A stretch of 64,000 bases of DNA from positions 1 to 64,000 of the forward strand of contig NZ_RRCH01000023.1 of NCBI RefSeq assembly GCF_003862495.1, in the 5' to 3' direction. The notes below the pieces were generated by a model. It did no database searches. It worked only from the letters and a program-made list of their open reading frames with translations, and had not been told where the DNA came from. Source of the stretch: Halocatena pleomorpha (GTDB lineage: Archaea; Halobacteriota; Halobacteria; Halobacteriales; Haloarculaceae). Below, piece by piece: positions 16,156 through 24,290 of the stretch. Each line of letters opens with the position of its first letter. The stretch's first letter is position 1. The position numbers were made by a program, and so were the translations under genes.

Positions 16156-17012
16156 ATGTCTCAAAAACTGTGTGAACTGTCTGTACTGTATGAGAGTTCC
16201 CGCAATACTGTACAGACGGTCTATGACGTTAACACATCATAATAATCCCGGTTTACTACGCTTGTTAGTACTGTACAAACAGTGGTAACAGCATACACAG
16301 TTCTTACTGTATCTCTGTGGTCGTCACCCGGGTCGAATGGATACGCCCACCAATGGAATTCTATACTGTCCATACTGTATAGGCTTTGAATTGGACCATC
16401 CGATTACTTCTTCCGAGGATCTTACCAGTGACCACTGTCGAAACGGTATTCACTGTATTCACGGTGTGGAACGTTTAGATCATATCTCCCACTGCGGTTC
16501 CTGATACGGTAACCACTGCTTATACTGTGAGTACAGTGTACACTGTGTTCACCGTATTCGCTGTGTGGTGGCAGCCATAGCTGGTACAGATACACAGTTG
16601 AAGCGGCATAACGCGGTATCGATCAGAGTGGTACAGTAGAGAACGTTTGCACTGTATTCACTGTGTGTAACCGGATTCAAAGCGTTTCCATACTGTTGTT
16701 ACAGTGCTCACGTTTCACACAGTCTAAACCGTGACTACTGAGAGAACAGCTAATACTGTACACGCAGTGTACTATTATCTGTTGTCCGTTTGTCTCCGCA
16801 GATCGATCTAGTCAAACAGTTCACACAGTTACCACTGCTATAGCTGTACTTACATCATCAGCTGTCCATAACGTGTGTACATCACGCACTGCGTACACCG
16901 TATAGACTTTTCAAACATTAAGCAACGTCCAAAGCGTAGCAACGTTTCAAGAACAGCACGGAACCGTGGTTCGGCGGGAAGTCGTATTGATCCGTCGGTG
17001 GTAGCCAATGAC
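16156..17012. repeat. 9-bp tandem arrays, right arm (about 60 units) covering the parA promoter
   Basis: The sequence between parA and the ParA remnant is almost filled by 9-bp units ending in ACNGT. In-phase runs lie at 16163-16198, 16203-16319 (13 units, middle ones degenerate), 16361-16387, 16421-16564 (16 units), 16629-16673, 16688-16768 (9 units) and 16812-16946 (15 units). Clear units include TTATACTGT, GAGTACAGT, GTACACTGT, GTTCACCGT and ATTCGCTGT in direct succession at 16520-16564. Phase changes separate the runs. The first unit starts 8 bp before the parA ATG. There is no open frame of note. Confidence 0.85.
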
Positions 17013-17160
17013 CTAGTCGAATCGATCAGCACCGATGTAGTCGATCGTCTCCTGTAAATACTGTTTGAGTTGCTCACCGGCGCTTCGTTGATCGTACTCC
17101 GCAAACGGCTGTTCGTCGGTCGATGGCTTGACCGACGGACGATTTTGAATGTGCGTTCGA
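17013..17160 (-). pseudogene. C-terminal remnant of a second ParA
   Basis: On the minus strand this frame ends in RPSVKPSTDEQPFAEYDQRS followed by AGEQLKQYLQETIDYIG, closely resembling the tail of ParA proteins. The intact ParA nearby has ENKPVAEYDSSCDQIKHFDT at the same place. No Walker A or other ParA part precedes it; upstream it runs into the aldehyde dehydrogenase gene. It is a truncated relic of a different parA, not a duplicate of its neighbour, and it bounds the 9-bp array region. Confidence 0.55.
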
Positions 17161-17203
17161 TTCGTGGTTCGTACACGGCTGAGACGATGTCCGGTTCGGT
17201 CTG

Positions 17204-18757
17204 CTAGAACGGATACTCTCGGGATTCGTGTTGGATCGAGATCCACTTCGGTTGCGTAAACTCTTCACGGACGTATTCGCCGTTAAACCGACCGATTCCC
17301 GATCCCTTGTAGCCACCGAATGGAACGTGGGGTTCATCGTTTATCGGCTGGTCGTTGACGTGGACCATCCCAGCGTCGATCTCGCTGGCCACCCGTTCAG
17401 CACGGTTCACGCTGCCACACACCGAGGCAGCGAGACCGTAGTCGGTGTCATTCGCCAGTTCGATCGCGGTGTCCTCGCTGTCAAACGGGATTACTGGTGC
17501 AATCGGTCCAAAATGTTCGTTACAGGCCGCACTCATGGCGTTCGTCGCGTCTGATAACACCGTGGGGAGAACGAACAACCCGTTTGAATCCCCCAGCGAG
17601 TGGTCAGCAGAGAGCTGACCGGCCGGCGTCGTTTCCTCGATGGCTGCATTCGAGACGGCTGCACCGCCCGTTTCGAGCGTTGCCCCGGCGTCGACCGTCT
17701 GTTCCACGTAGTTGAGCATCTGCTCCCGTTGGCTCTCGTTGATAACCGGACCGATGACCGTTTCCTCGACGGCCGGATCACCGACCGGGAGCGCCTCGGC
17801 CCTAGTGGTGAACTGCTCGACATAGTCACCATACAGAGATTCGTGAACGAGATGGCGGTTAATGGAGATACAGAGTTGGCCTTGATGGAGGAACGATCCG
17901 AACACACCGGCGTCGACGGCTGTCTCAACATCGGCCGATTCGAGAACGACGTGCGGTCCGTTTCCACCGAGTTCCATCGCCGGATACGCGAGGTGGTCGA
18001 CGGCCTGCTTTGCGACCTGACGCCCAACGGTCGTCGAACCAGTGAATGCGATGACGCCGGCGTCTGGATGGCCTGCCATCGGATCCCCGATCTCCGATCC
18101 CCGTCCCGGGACGACGTTTAATAGCCCGTCAGGAAGACCAGCGGCTTCGAAGATCCGTGCAATGAGCAGTCCACCGGTGATCGGCGTTTCTGAGGACGGC
18201 TTGAGGACGACACCGTTGCCGACTGCTAACGCCGGTGCAACCGCCCGGATCGAAAGATGGAGTGGATAGTTCCACGGCGAGATGACTCCAACGACACCGA
18301 CCGGCTCGCGTTTGACGAGATGCTCCTTCCCAGCAATATTTGATTCACGATGGTCTCCAGACACCCGAGTAGGAAAGCCGGCCGCTTGTTGGGTGATAGC
18401 GCTCGCGGCCCTGATCTCGTTTCGTCCTTTGAGTCGACTGGAACCGGCCTCAACAGTCAACAGTTCGAGAATCTCGTCCTCCTGATCCCGAAGCACGCTG
18501 ACCGCGCGAGAAAGCACTGCTGCTCGTTTCGCTGGCGTCTGTGTTGCCCACTCCGACTGTGCCGTCGCCGCAACATCATAGGCGTCGTCGATGTCCTGTG
18601 GCGTGCCCTTTGGGACCGCCGCGATCTGCTCGCGAGTCGCTGGGTTCTCGACTGCAAGCGAGTCCCGGCCGTCCGGTTCGCGCTCACCATCGAGAAAGAG
18701 CCGGTTCCACTCCGCGTCGACGCCAATCGCCGGTGTTGATTCGGTGGTCCCCGACAT
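17204..18757 (-). CDS. NAD(P)-dependent aldehyde dehydrogenase
   Basis: This 517-residue enzyme of the ALDH superfamily oxidises an aldehyde to a carboxylate. The cofactor-binding segment has SPWNYPLHL and FTGSTTVGR; the general base is in MELGGNGPH, and the catalytic Cys is in HQGQLCISINR. The C-terminal PFGGYKGSGIGRFNGEY is typical of benzaldehyde/vanillin- and succinate semialdehyde-type ALDHs. I chose the ATG at 18757 (MSGTTES), because longer versions would run into queC. The substrate cannot be fixed. 2-Oxoglutarate semialdehyde from the uronate pathway 20-40 kb away is conceivable but not shown by context. Confidence 0.85.
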   Translation of the reverse strand: MSGTTESTPAIGVDAEWNRLFLDGEREPDGRDSLAVENPATREQIAAVPKGTPQDIDDAYDVAATAQSEWATQTPAKRAAVLSRAVSVLRDQEDEILELLTVEAGSSRLKGRNEIRAASAITQQAAGFPTRVSGDHRESNIAGKEHLVKREPVGVVGVISPWNYPLHLSIRAVAPALAVGNGVVLKPSSETPITGGLLIARIFEAAGLPDGLLNVVPGRGSEIGDPMAGHPDAGVIAFTGSTTVGRQVAKQAVDHLAYPAMELGGNGPHVVLESADVETAVDAGVFGSFLHQGQLCISINRHLVHESLYGDYVEQFTTRAEALPVGDPAVEETVIGPVINESQREQMLNYVEQTVDAGATLETGGAAVSNAAIEETTPAGQLSADHSLGDSNGLFVLPTVLSDATNAMSAACNEHFGPIAPVIPFDSEDTAIELANDTDYGLAASVCGSVNRAERVASEIDAGMVHVNDQPINDEPHVPFGGYKGSGIGRFNGEYVREEFTQPKWISIQHESREYPF

Positions 18758-18809
18758 GGCAACCGTGCATACGTTTGCCACACTCATAGACGTTCGGCCG
18801 TGGTTGATC

Positions 18810-19496
18810 TCAGGCGTACTCTGGCCGTTGCTCGTACTGAATCGGGTCTCGGACTCCGATTCGCTGGAACGCTTGGAGCCGGTAGGCACACGCATCGCAC
18901 GTTCCACACGCCGGTTCGTCATTTCGGTAACAGCTCCACGTCAGTTCGTAGGGAACACCGTGTTCGACGCCGTAGGCCGCGATATCCGTTTTTGACCGAT
19001 CGGAAAACGGTGCTTCAATGGTGATCGCTGTCTCGTCTTTCGTACCAGTGTCGACGACGCGTTGAAACGCTTCGAAAAACGCCGGGCGACAGTCTGGATA
19101 GCCCGAGAAATCCTCTGAATGTGCCCCAATAAACACCGCGTCACAGTCGTTTGCTTCAGCGTATGCGACCGCCATCGAGAGGAGGTTTGCGTTTCGGAAG
19201 GGAACGTACGAGTCCGGAACTTCCTCGCTATCGAGATCGGCAGCAGAGACGGTCATCGACTCATCCGTAAGACTCGACGCACCGATTTTCGAGAGGTGAT
19301 TCGTTGTCAACGTTAGGAAGTCCGTCGCTCCGAACCGGTCGGCTTGGGCCATCGCGCACTCGTGTTCTTTCGCTTCGGTTCGTTGTCCGTAGGAGGTGTG
19401 GAGCATGTACAACTCGTATCCCTGTTCCTGTGCGACTGCGGCAGCCGTTGCGCTGTCCATTCCACCGGAGGCGAGCACGACAGCCCGATCATTCAT
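18810..19496 (-). CDS. queC: 7-cyano-7-deazaguanine (preQ0) synthase QueC
   Basis: This 228-residue enzyme converts 7-carboxy-7-deazaguanine to preQ0 using ATP and ammonia. The N-terminal PP-loop motif is SGGMDSATA, and the C-terminal zinc site is CYRNDEPACGTCDAC. In archaea preQ0 is inserted into tRNA position 15 by TgtA and converted to archaeosine. It is the last gene of a queD-queE-queC operon read on the minus strand. Length matches the family. Confidence 0.94.
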   Translation of the reverse strand: MNDRAVVLASGGMDSATAAAVAQEQGYELYMLHTSYGQRTEAKEHECAMAQADRFGATDFLTLTTNHLSKIGASSLTDESMTVSAADLDSEEVPDSYVPFRNANLLSMAVAYAEANDCDAVFIGAHSEDFSGYPDCRPAFFEAFQRVVDTGTKDETAITIEAPFSDRSKTDIAAYGVEHGVPYELTWSCYRNDEPACGTCDACAYRLQAFQRIGVRDPIQYEQRPEYA

Positions 19497-19574
19497 CAGC
19501 GATCACCGTATTGGCTCCTCGTGTTCGGAAACGGTGCGTCGTTCGTCCGTCATCTAGCAGTCGTTCAGCTGAAC

Positions 19575-20339
19575 TCATGTTCCTGGGGCGTCGTTCCAGA
19601 GGTCGACGTGGAGCCGAGGGGTGTATCGATATCCGTTGTCCATCGCCAGTTGCGCCACCTCATTCCGTCGTTCATCGATCGATTCTCGGGTTGTTCCTTC
19701 CGGCATCAACAGCACGTCCGTATCGGTGACCGTGGTTTGTGTCGCGCGTCGCACTCGGTCAACGATCCGCTCGATTTCAGGCAGATCGTCGGCGTCAGTC
19801 ACGACAAATTTGAGCTGAAACTCGTAGGCGTCGAGGAGAGTTGCCAGCGTATCGATGTCGATGCGCTGTGTTTCATGGCGATCGGCCCATTCCCCGTTGC
19901 CTGCCGGATCCCGCGCCGCTACCGGCGTGCTTGAGGAGAGTTTCGGACTGATGCTGAGGAGATCAATCGGTGCTTCCTGATAGATCGTGCCGTTCGTTTC
20001 GACCGTGATGTGGTAGCCCAACTCCGTGAGTCGTTCCATCAGTGGGACTGTCTCGGTGTGAATAAGCGGTTCGCCACCCGTCAGCACGACGTGGTCTGCG
20101 GGGTGGGACTGGATCTCCGAGACGATTGTTTCGAGCGACCACTGGGCGTGGACTGGCTCCCACGACGTATGGTAGGAATCACAGAACCAACACCGGAGGT
20201 TACAGCCGCTCGTTCGGACGAATACGCTCGGCGTTCCAGCCAACTGACCCTCTCCTTGCAAGGAGTAAAACAGCTCGTTGATCGGTAACGCCTCGCTATC
20301 GGATTGATCGGTAGTAGGAATCGAATCGTTGACAGGCAT
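19575..20339 (-). CDS. queE: 7-carboxy-7-deazaguanine synthase QueE (radical SAM)
   Basis: This 254-residue radical SAM enzyme contracts the ring of 6-carboxy-tetrahydropterin to 7-carboxy-7-deazaguanine. The iron-sulfur cluster motif CNLRCWFC (CxxxCxxC) follows SVFVRTSG. VLTGGEPL and VETNGT are the usual SAM-binding motifs, and FYSLQGEGQLAG is the family's N-terminal signature. The start is taken at the ATG at 20339 (MPVNDS), immediately after the queD stop codon, which supports co-translation. It is the middle gene of the preQ0 operon. Confidence 0.93.
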   Translation of the reverse strand: MPVNDSIPTTDQSDSEALPINELFYSLQGEGQLAGTPSVFVRTSGCNLRCWFCDSYHTSWEPVHAQWSLETIVSEIQSHPADHVVLTGGEPLIHTETVPLMERLTELGYHITVETNGTIYQEAPIDLLSISPKLSSSTPVAARDPAGNGEWADRHETQRIDIDTLATLLDAYEFQLKFVVTDADDLPEIERIVDRVRRATQTTVTDTDVLLMPEGTTRESIDERRNEVAQLAMDNGYRYTPRLHVDLWNDAPGT

Positions 20340-20341
20340 GG

Positions 20342-20791
20342 TTACTCGATCGATCCGGCGCACAGTTCGGACGTTTCGCGGACCTGAACCGAAACGGTGC
20401 TCACGGTGTCGGGGAGCGTCTCATAAAGCCGGGCTTCGAGATACGCCGCCATCACTTCCGCTGTCGGTGGATGATCGAATACGATGACGGCGTCTCCGTC
20501 TCCGCTCTGTTCGAACGCATCGATCAGGGGATCGCCTTCTTCGAGTAAGAACCGGTGATCCCACTCGTGGATAACAGACGTCACGTCACCCTTGTCGACC
20601 ACCCAGCCGTCCGTGAGTGATCCCGTGATCTCGACAGAAATCGTGTAGTTGTGGCCGTGTGGACGGCTACATTTGCCATCGTGGTGGAGAAGACGATGGC
20701 CGGAACTGATGCGGATCGGCCGTTCGGTACCGATCCGTAGCGTGCGGACTCGATCACCCATTTCTGGTGGTGCGACCGTTCGATCGGACAT
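20342..20791 (-). CDS. queD: 6-carboxy-tetrahydropterin synthase QueD
   Basis: This 149-residue member of the 6-pyruvoyl-tetrahydropterin synthase family makes 6-carboxy-tetrahydropterin, the first dedicated intermediate of preQ0. The zinc ligands and catalytic Cys are seen in SSGHRLLHHDGKCSRPHGHN; the second zone has DHRFLLEEGDPL, and near the C-terminus RETSELCAG carries the substrate-anchoring Glu. The ATG at 20791 is chosen over an upstream frame extension that crosses the TATA-like ATATATTC. It is the first gene of the operon, overlapping or abutting queE. Confidence 0.92.
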   Translation of the reverse strand: MSDRTVAPPEMGDRVRTLRIGTERPIRISSGHRLLHHDGKCSRPHGHNYTISVEITGSLTDGWVVDKGDVTSVIHEWDHRFLLEEGDPLIDAFEQSGDGDAVIVFDHPPTAEVMAAYLEARLYETLPDTVSTVSVQVRETSELCAGSIE

Positions 20792-20975
20792 AGGTATGAT
20801 ACAGATATACGCTATATATTCTTGACGGAGTATCGATCGCCAACAGTCGCATATCTGCAGAGACGAAGCGATTTCACAGATCAGGTGATCCACTGGGTCC
20901 AACGAGCAGTTACAGAGTTCCCGCCTCTGGTAATCGCCTCACCCGTGTGTCACTGTCTTACTCAATGAGGCACTG

Positions 20976-22271
20976 TCACTCGTGGTCGAGCAGTCGTTCG
21001 AGTCGTCGTCGGAGGAGATACGCACTCACGAATAGCGGGAGAGCAACGAGCAGTCCGCCCCCGATGACCGACCGCGAGAGTTCAATCGTGATCAGTCCGA
21101 TCGGAATTGACAGAACGGTCACACTACGGATCCACATCCACATGACGATGACCAACGGCACGACGACAAGGAGGTTCCAGACGGTGGGCCGAACACGGTA
21201 GCCGTGCTCGTACCGATCCCGCCACGGAACCGTCGTGAGCGCCCACAGTGCACCCGCGACCCCAACGGTCAGCGAGAGGAACAGTCCGACAGCGAGACCG
21301 AAATTCAACACACTTCCGAGATGCAGCGGACCGACGCGTAGCATCGGCAGCCACGGCGTTCCCTGATTCGATCCGACTGTTTCGACGAACGAAGAGAGGG
21401 TACCGTCCTGCCCGACTGTCGTGAACAGAACGATACCACTACCGAGCACCCCGAGCGCAATGCCGCTTTGTAGTTCCTGAAACGGTTTCGTCGTCCACAG
21501 GGGCATCGCCCGCCCAAGCAGTATTCCTCCCGGAATCCCGACGATGAGACAGCCGATACAAACAATAGGTACGTACAGGAGGGTCATGACAGCATACTCA
21601 ATCCCACTGCTGGATGGATCGATCAGTATCGAAGTCCAAAGGAGTCCGAGTCCACCACTGTAGAACACCAACACGGGCCAGATCGTGATCGACGTACGGG
21701 TGAACTGTTCGCGAGAGCGTGGCTCCTCGAAGGGAAGTGGAGAGAGAACGCCGTATCCGACATAGCACGTACAGAGACTCACCAAGACGACGCCGAGCTC
21801 GGTAGCCGCCGTTACTGTGTTGATCGCTCGAATCGCCTCCGTTACCGCAAGACTGAGAACGACCGTGATAGCGAGCCGGACGGCCGTTGGCGAATACACC
21901 ACATCCAGAGTGATCGTGTGGGGTCGATGGGTGGCTACCCATCGCTTGCCCTCGCCGGGAACCGTTCGCAACTGAGCAACACCGCCAGTTATCAGATTGA
22001 TCATGTTACTGTCGTCGTGGCTGGCCGTCTCATCCGACGGCTCTTCGGAACCCGTTTGAATGTCATGAACCCGGTCGTATCGTCGGCGTGCTCGTGGATC
22101 TAACAGCGTTTCTTTGGCCGCTCGTATCCGAAGGACCCTCTCGTGCGCGTCCGGTTCGTCGTCATTTCCACCGGGCTGGTGTTCGTGTATCTTCTGTCGG
22201 TATGCCCGTTTGATCTCATCTTCGGTGGCATCCGGACTGATGTCGAGAATCTCGTAGTGGGTCTTCGGCAT
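20976..22271 (-). CDS. J-domain membrane protein lacking the HPD motif
   Basis: This 431-residue protein has an N-terminal J-like domain (THYEILDISPDATEDEIKRA, then YRQKIHEHQPGGN and LDPRARRRYDRVHD, residues 3-70). It is followed by about eight hydrophobic segments from residue 115 onward. The loop that normally carries His-Pro-Asp reads HQPGG instead, so it should not stimulate the Hsp70 ATPase in the usual way. Many haloarchaea encode membrane proteins with a J-domain head of unknown function. It is followed by a short gap to the queD promoter region and is probably transcribed alone. Confidence 0.7.
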   Translation of the reverse strand: MPKTHYEILDISPDATEDEIKRAYRQKIHEHQPGGNDDEPDAHERVLRIRAAKETLLDPRARRRYDRVHDIQTGSEEPSDETASHDDSNMINLITGGVAQLRTVPGEGKRWVATHRPHTITLDVVYSPTAVRLAITVVLSLAVTEAIRAINTVTAATELGVVLVSLCTCYVGYGVLSPLPFEEPRSREQFTRTSITIWPVLVFYSGGLGLLWTSILIDPSSSGIEYAVMTLLYVPIVCIGCLIVGIPGGILLGRAMPLWTTKPFQELQSGIALGVLGSGIVLFTTVGQDGTLSSFVETVGSNQGTPWLPMLRVGPLHLGSVLNFGLAVGLFLSLTVGVAGALWALTTVPWRDRYEHGYRVRPTVWNLLVVVPLVIVMWMWIRSVTVLSIPIGLITIELSRSVIGGGLLVALPLFVSAYLLRRRLERLLDHE

Positions 22272-22372
22272 CTCTGTGCGTATACATCATCCAGTTATCA
22301 TATAAAGGTGGCTCCGTGGTGATCAGTTCCTGACAGGTAATCCGACCACGATGGCCGTGGCGTCCGGGGGCG

Positions 22373-23542
22373 TCAGGCAAACTCCTCACCGGAGTCCGGT
22401 CGACGGATCGTCGGCGGACGGCCACCAGTTTGGATGACGTTAAACGCTCGTAAGAGGTCCGTTCGAGAGATAATGCCGACCAGTTGTTCATCGGCATCGA
22501 CAACCGGAAGCCGCCCGACATCGTGCTCTTGAATCCGTTCGAACGCCTCCATCGCGTCAGCACTGGGATCGATCGTTTCGACCGGCGATGACATCACCTC
22601 TCGCACGCGGTAAGCGTCCTGCTCAACGGCCCGAATATCCGCCGCGTCGCCTAGGGTGATCACGCCGACGAGTTCCTCGTCGCGGACAACGGGATAGCCG
22701 ATGTGACCGTCTTCAAACATCCGATCCATGAGTTCAGCGACACTCGTGTCTGCGGAGACGGTTTTGAGATTTTCTTCGGGGGTCATCACGTCACGAACAG
22801 TAATGCCTTCGAACGATGCTTTGATCGATGTCTGTTGTGCTTCTCCGGAGGCGGCGATGTAGATGAAAAACGCCAGGAGGATGAGAAACCAGTTGGTGAA
22901 GACGCCGATGATGCCCAACAGGAACGCGAAGAACTTGCCGACTTCGGCGGCTTGCTGTGTCGCCTGCGCGTGGGGCTGATTTCGAGCGAGAAGTGCCCGA
23001 AGAATCCGTCCTCCATCCATCGGAAAGCCGGGAAGAAGGTTAAAAACGGCCAGCACGACGTTCAGTACCGCGAGGTAGCCAAAGACGAACCGGACCGCTT
23101 CTAACGAGACGGGAGTGGTGAGGAACAACACGTACGATCCGACGCCGAGCCCGATACTCACGATCGGTCCTGCCACTGCGATCAACAACTCGTGACGCCA
23201 GTCTTCGGGAAACTCCGCGAAGTTGGCTACCCCTCCCAGCAACCAGAGCGTGATCGACTCAATCTCATATCCATACCGCATCGCTACAATCGAATGACCA
23301 AGCTCGTGTAACAGCACACCAGCAAACAGTCCGATTGCTGACGCAAACCCCAACGCCCACGGCATCAAGCCGGTCGTCAACTGTCGGGCAGTGATCGTCG
23401 TGGCGAACACCTGATTGAGCAACTGCACCAACTGAGCGATGTCCCATGCGATGAACGCCGCGAACAGGGGAAGTACGATCAGAAACGTCCAGTTGAGTCT
23501 GATCGGGATGGTGAACACCGATCCCACTCGGATCCCTCGCAT
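22373..23542 (-). CDS. Site-2 protease (M50) with C-terminal CBS pair
   Basis: This 389-residue intramembrane metalloprotease belongs to the SpoIVFB-like group. Zinc ligands are HELGH (residues 79-83) and the Asp in NLLPGFPMDGGR (near 180). About six membrane helices span residues 15-235. Two CBS domains follow (DVMTPEENLKTVSADTSVAE; EVMSSPVETIDPSADAMEAF), which in this group bind adenine nucleotides and are thought to gate activity. The substrate is unknown; family members release membrane-held regulators. The ATG at 23542 gives the standard MRGIRVGSVFTIPIRLNWTF start. Confidence 0.88.
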   Translation of the reverse strand: MRGIRVGSVFTIPIRLNWTFLIVLPLFAAFIAWDIAQLVQLLNQVFATTITARQLTTGLMPWALGFASAIGLFAGVLLHELGHSIVAMRYGYEIESITLWLLGGVANFAEFPEDWRHELLIAVAGPIVSIGLGVGSYVLFLTTPVSLEAVRFVFGYLAVLNVVLAVFNLLPGFPMDGGRILRALLARNQPHAQATQQAAEVGKFFAFLLGIIGVFTNWFLILLAFFIYIAASGEAQQTSIKASFEGITVRDVMTPEENLKTVSADTSVAELMDRMFEDGHIGYPVVRDEELVGVITLGDAADIRAVEQDAYRVREVMSSPVETIDPSADAMEAFERIQEHDVGRLPVVDADEQLVGIISRTDLLRAFNVIQTGGRPPTIRRPDSGEEFA

Positions 23543-23668
23543 ACTCTCTGATTAACAACGAGCGGCTTAAAGTAGTGCCATGAATGTTGGTAAAATGATG
23601 ACTAATCCACTCTTGAGCGGACAACTGGCTTTGCGTGACAGTATCGATAATGGAAGATAGACCGCAAT

Positions 23669-23731
23669 GAGTGCAGTACAGACAGTTTATACTGTACGCA
23701 ACGCTACCGCAGTATCCACAGTCTTTAGGGT
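23669..23731. repeat. Satellite cluster of the 9-bp unit (7 units)
   Basis: Seven in-phase units occur: GAGTGCAGT, ACAGACAGT, TTATACTGT, ACGCAACGC, TACCGCAGT, ATCCACAGT and CTTTAGGGT. They match the consensus of the arrays around parA, about 7 kb away, and lie upstream of a small hypothetical gene. Confidence 0.7.
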
Positions 23732-23809
23732 ATTCTACAGAAATTATATGATAATTAAGATACTTTTCAAAATGACTATCTATGTTCGTGTAGATACCAC
23801 TACTGTACC

Positions 23810-24124
23810 ATGTGTGAGAAAGAACTAACAGATGTGTTTATTAAACACGCGGAGTACGAACCGATTTCCACCGTCGAAGAGACGGCTATCGGTCGACAGA
23901 TATTCTTATTCACTAATGGTTGTAACGAGTATATAACATACAACGTATATGATGGCGAATCATTCCTTGCAACACATACTAACCGACAGGGGGTGTCTCA
24001 TTACTTTCGTGTGCATCCCCGGATCAGTCTTCGGGTGTCGACGCTGGTGGTACATCGATACGGATACTCGATAGTTGAGGACTCGACCGATATTGGTTTT
24101 ATGCAAGAAACAGTGAAATCATAG
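23810..24124 (+). CDS. Hypothetical protein, 104 aa
   Basis: A soluble, mildly acidic product with mixed alpha/beta composition, starting MCEKELTDVFIKHAEYEPIS. It has no signal peptide, membrane helix or recognised motif. Its base composition is lower in GC than its neighbours, and it sits between a cluster of the 9-bp unit and a possible insertion-sequence end. That suggests an accessory, possibly transferred gene. The ATG at 23810 is the first start and is preceded by an A/T-rich region. Confidence 0.5.
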   Translation: MCEKELTDVFIKHAEYEPISTVEETAIGRQIFLFTNGCNEYITYNVYDGESFLATHTNRQGVSHYFRVHPRISLRVSTLVVHRYGYSIVEDSTDIGFMQETVKS

Positions 24125-24170
24125 GTTCCGTTTGGTATTCGGGCTGCTATAAACTGTGGATTGCGTAGTC

Positions 24171-24225
24171 GAGTGACGCGATTCACGCCCACCTTAAAGG
24201 GCGGGACTCTCCCGCTGGTTAAAGA
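24171..24225 (-). mobile_element. Possible right-end relic of an IS200/IS605-family element
   Basis: On the minus strand the text CCAGCGGGAGAGTCCCGCCC then TTTAAGGTGGGCGTGAATCG forms the GC-rich hairpin (GGGAGAGTCCC) and tail commonly found after tnpB in haloarchaeal elements of this family. No transposase gene remains beside it. It lies in the gap before the HtrA gene. Confidence 0.4.
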
Positions 24226-24290
24226 TTGCCTGTGAATTCGGGGTATTCACGCATGGTGTTTATTCGGTTGGAGAACCATATTACTGCTCA

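Noticed and set aside
14734-16946. CRISPR array or replication-origin boxes as an explanation for the 9-bp repeats
   Set aside because: Units are contiguous without spacers, far shorter than CRISPR repeats, and no cas gene is present. They lack the longer G-rich inverted origin recognition boxes, and no orc1/cdc6 gene is in the window.
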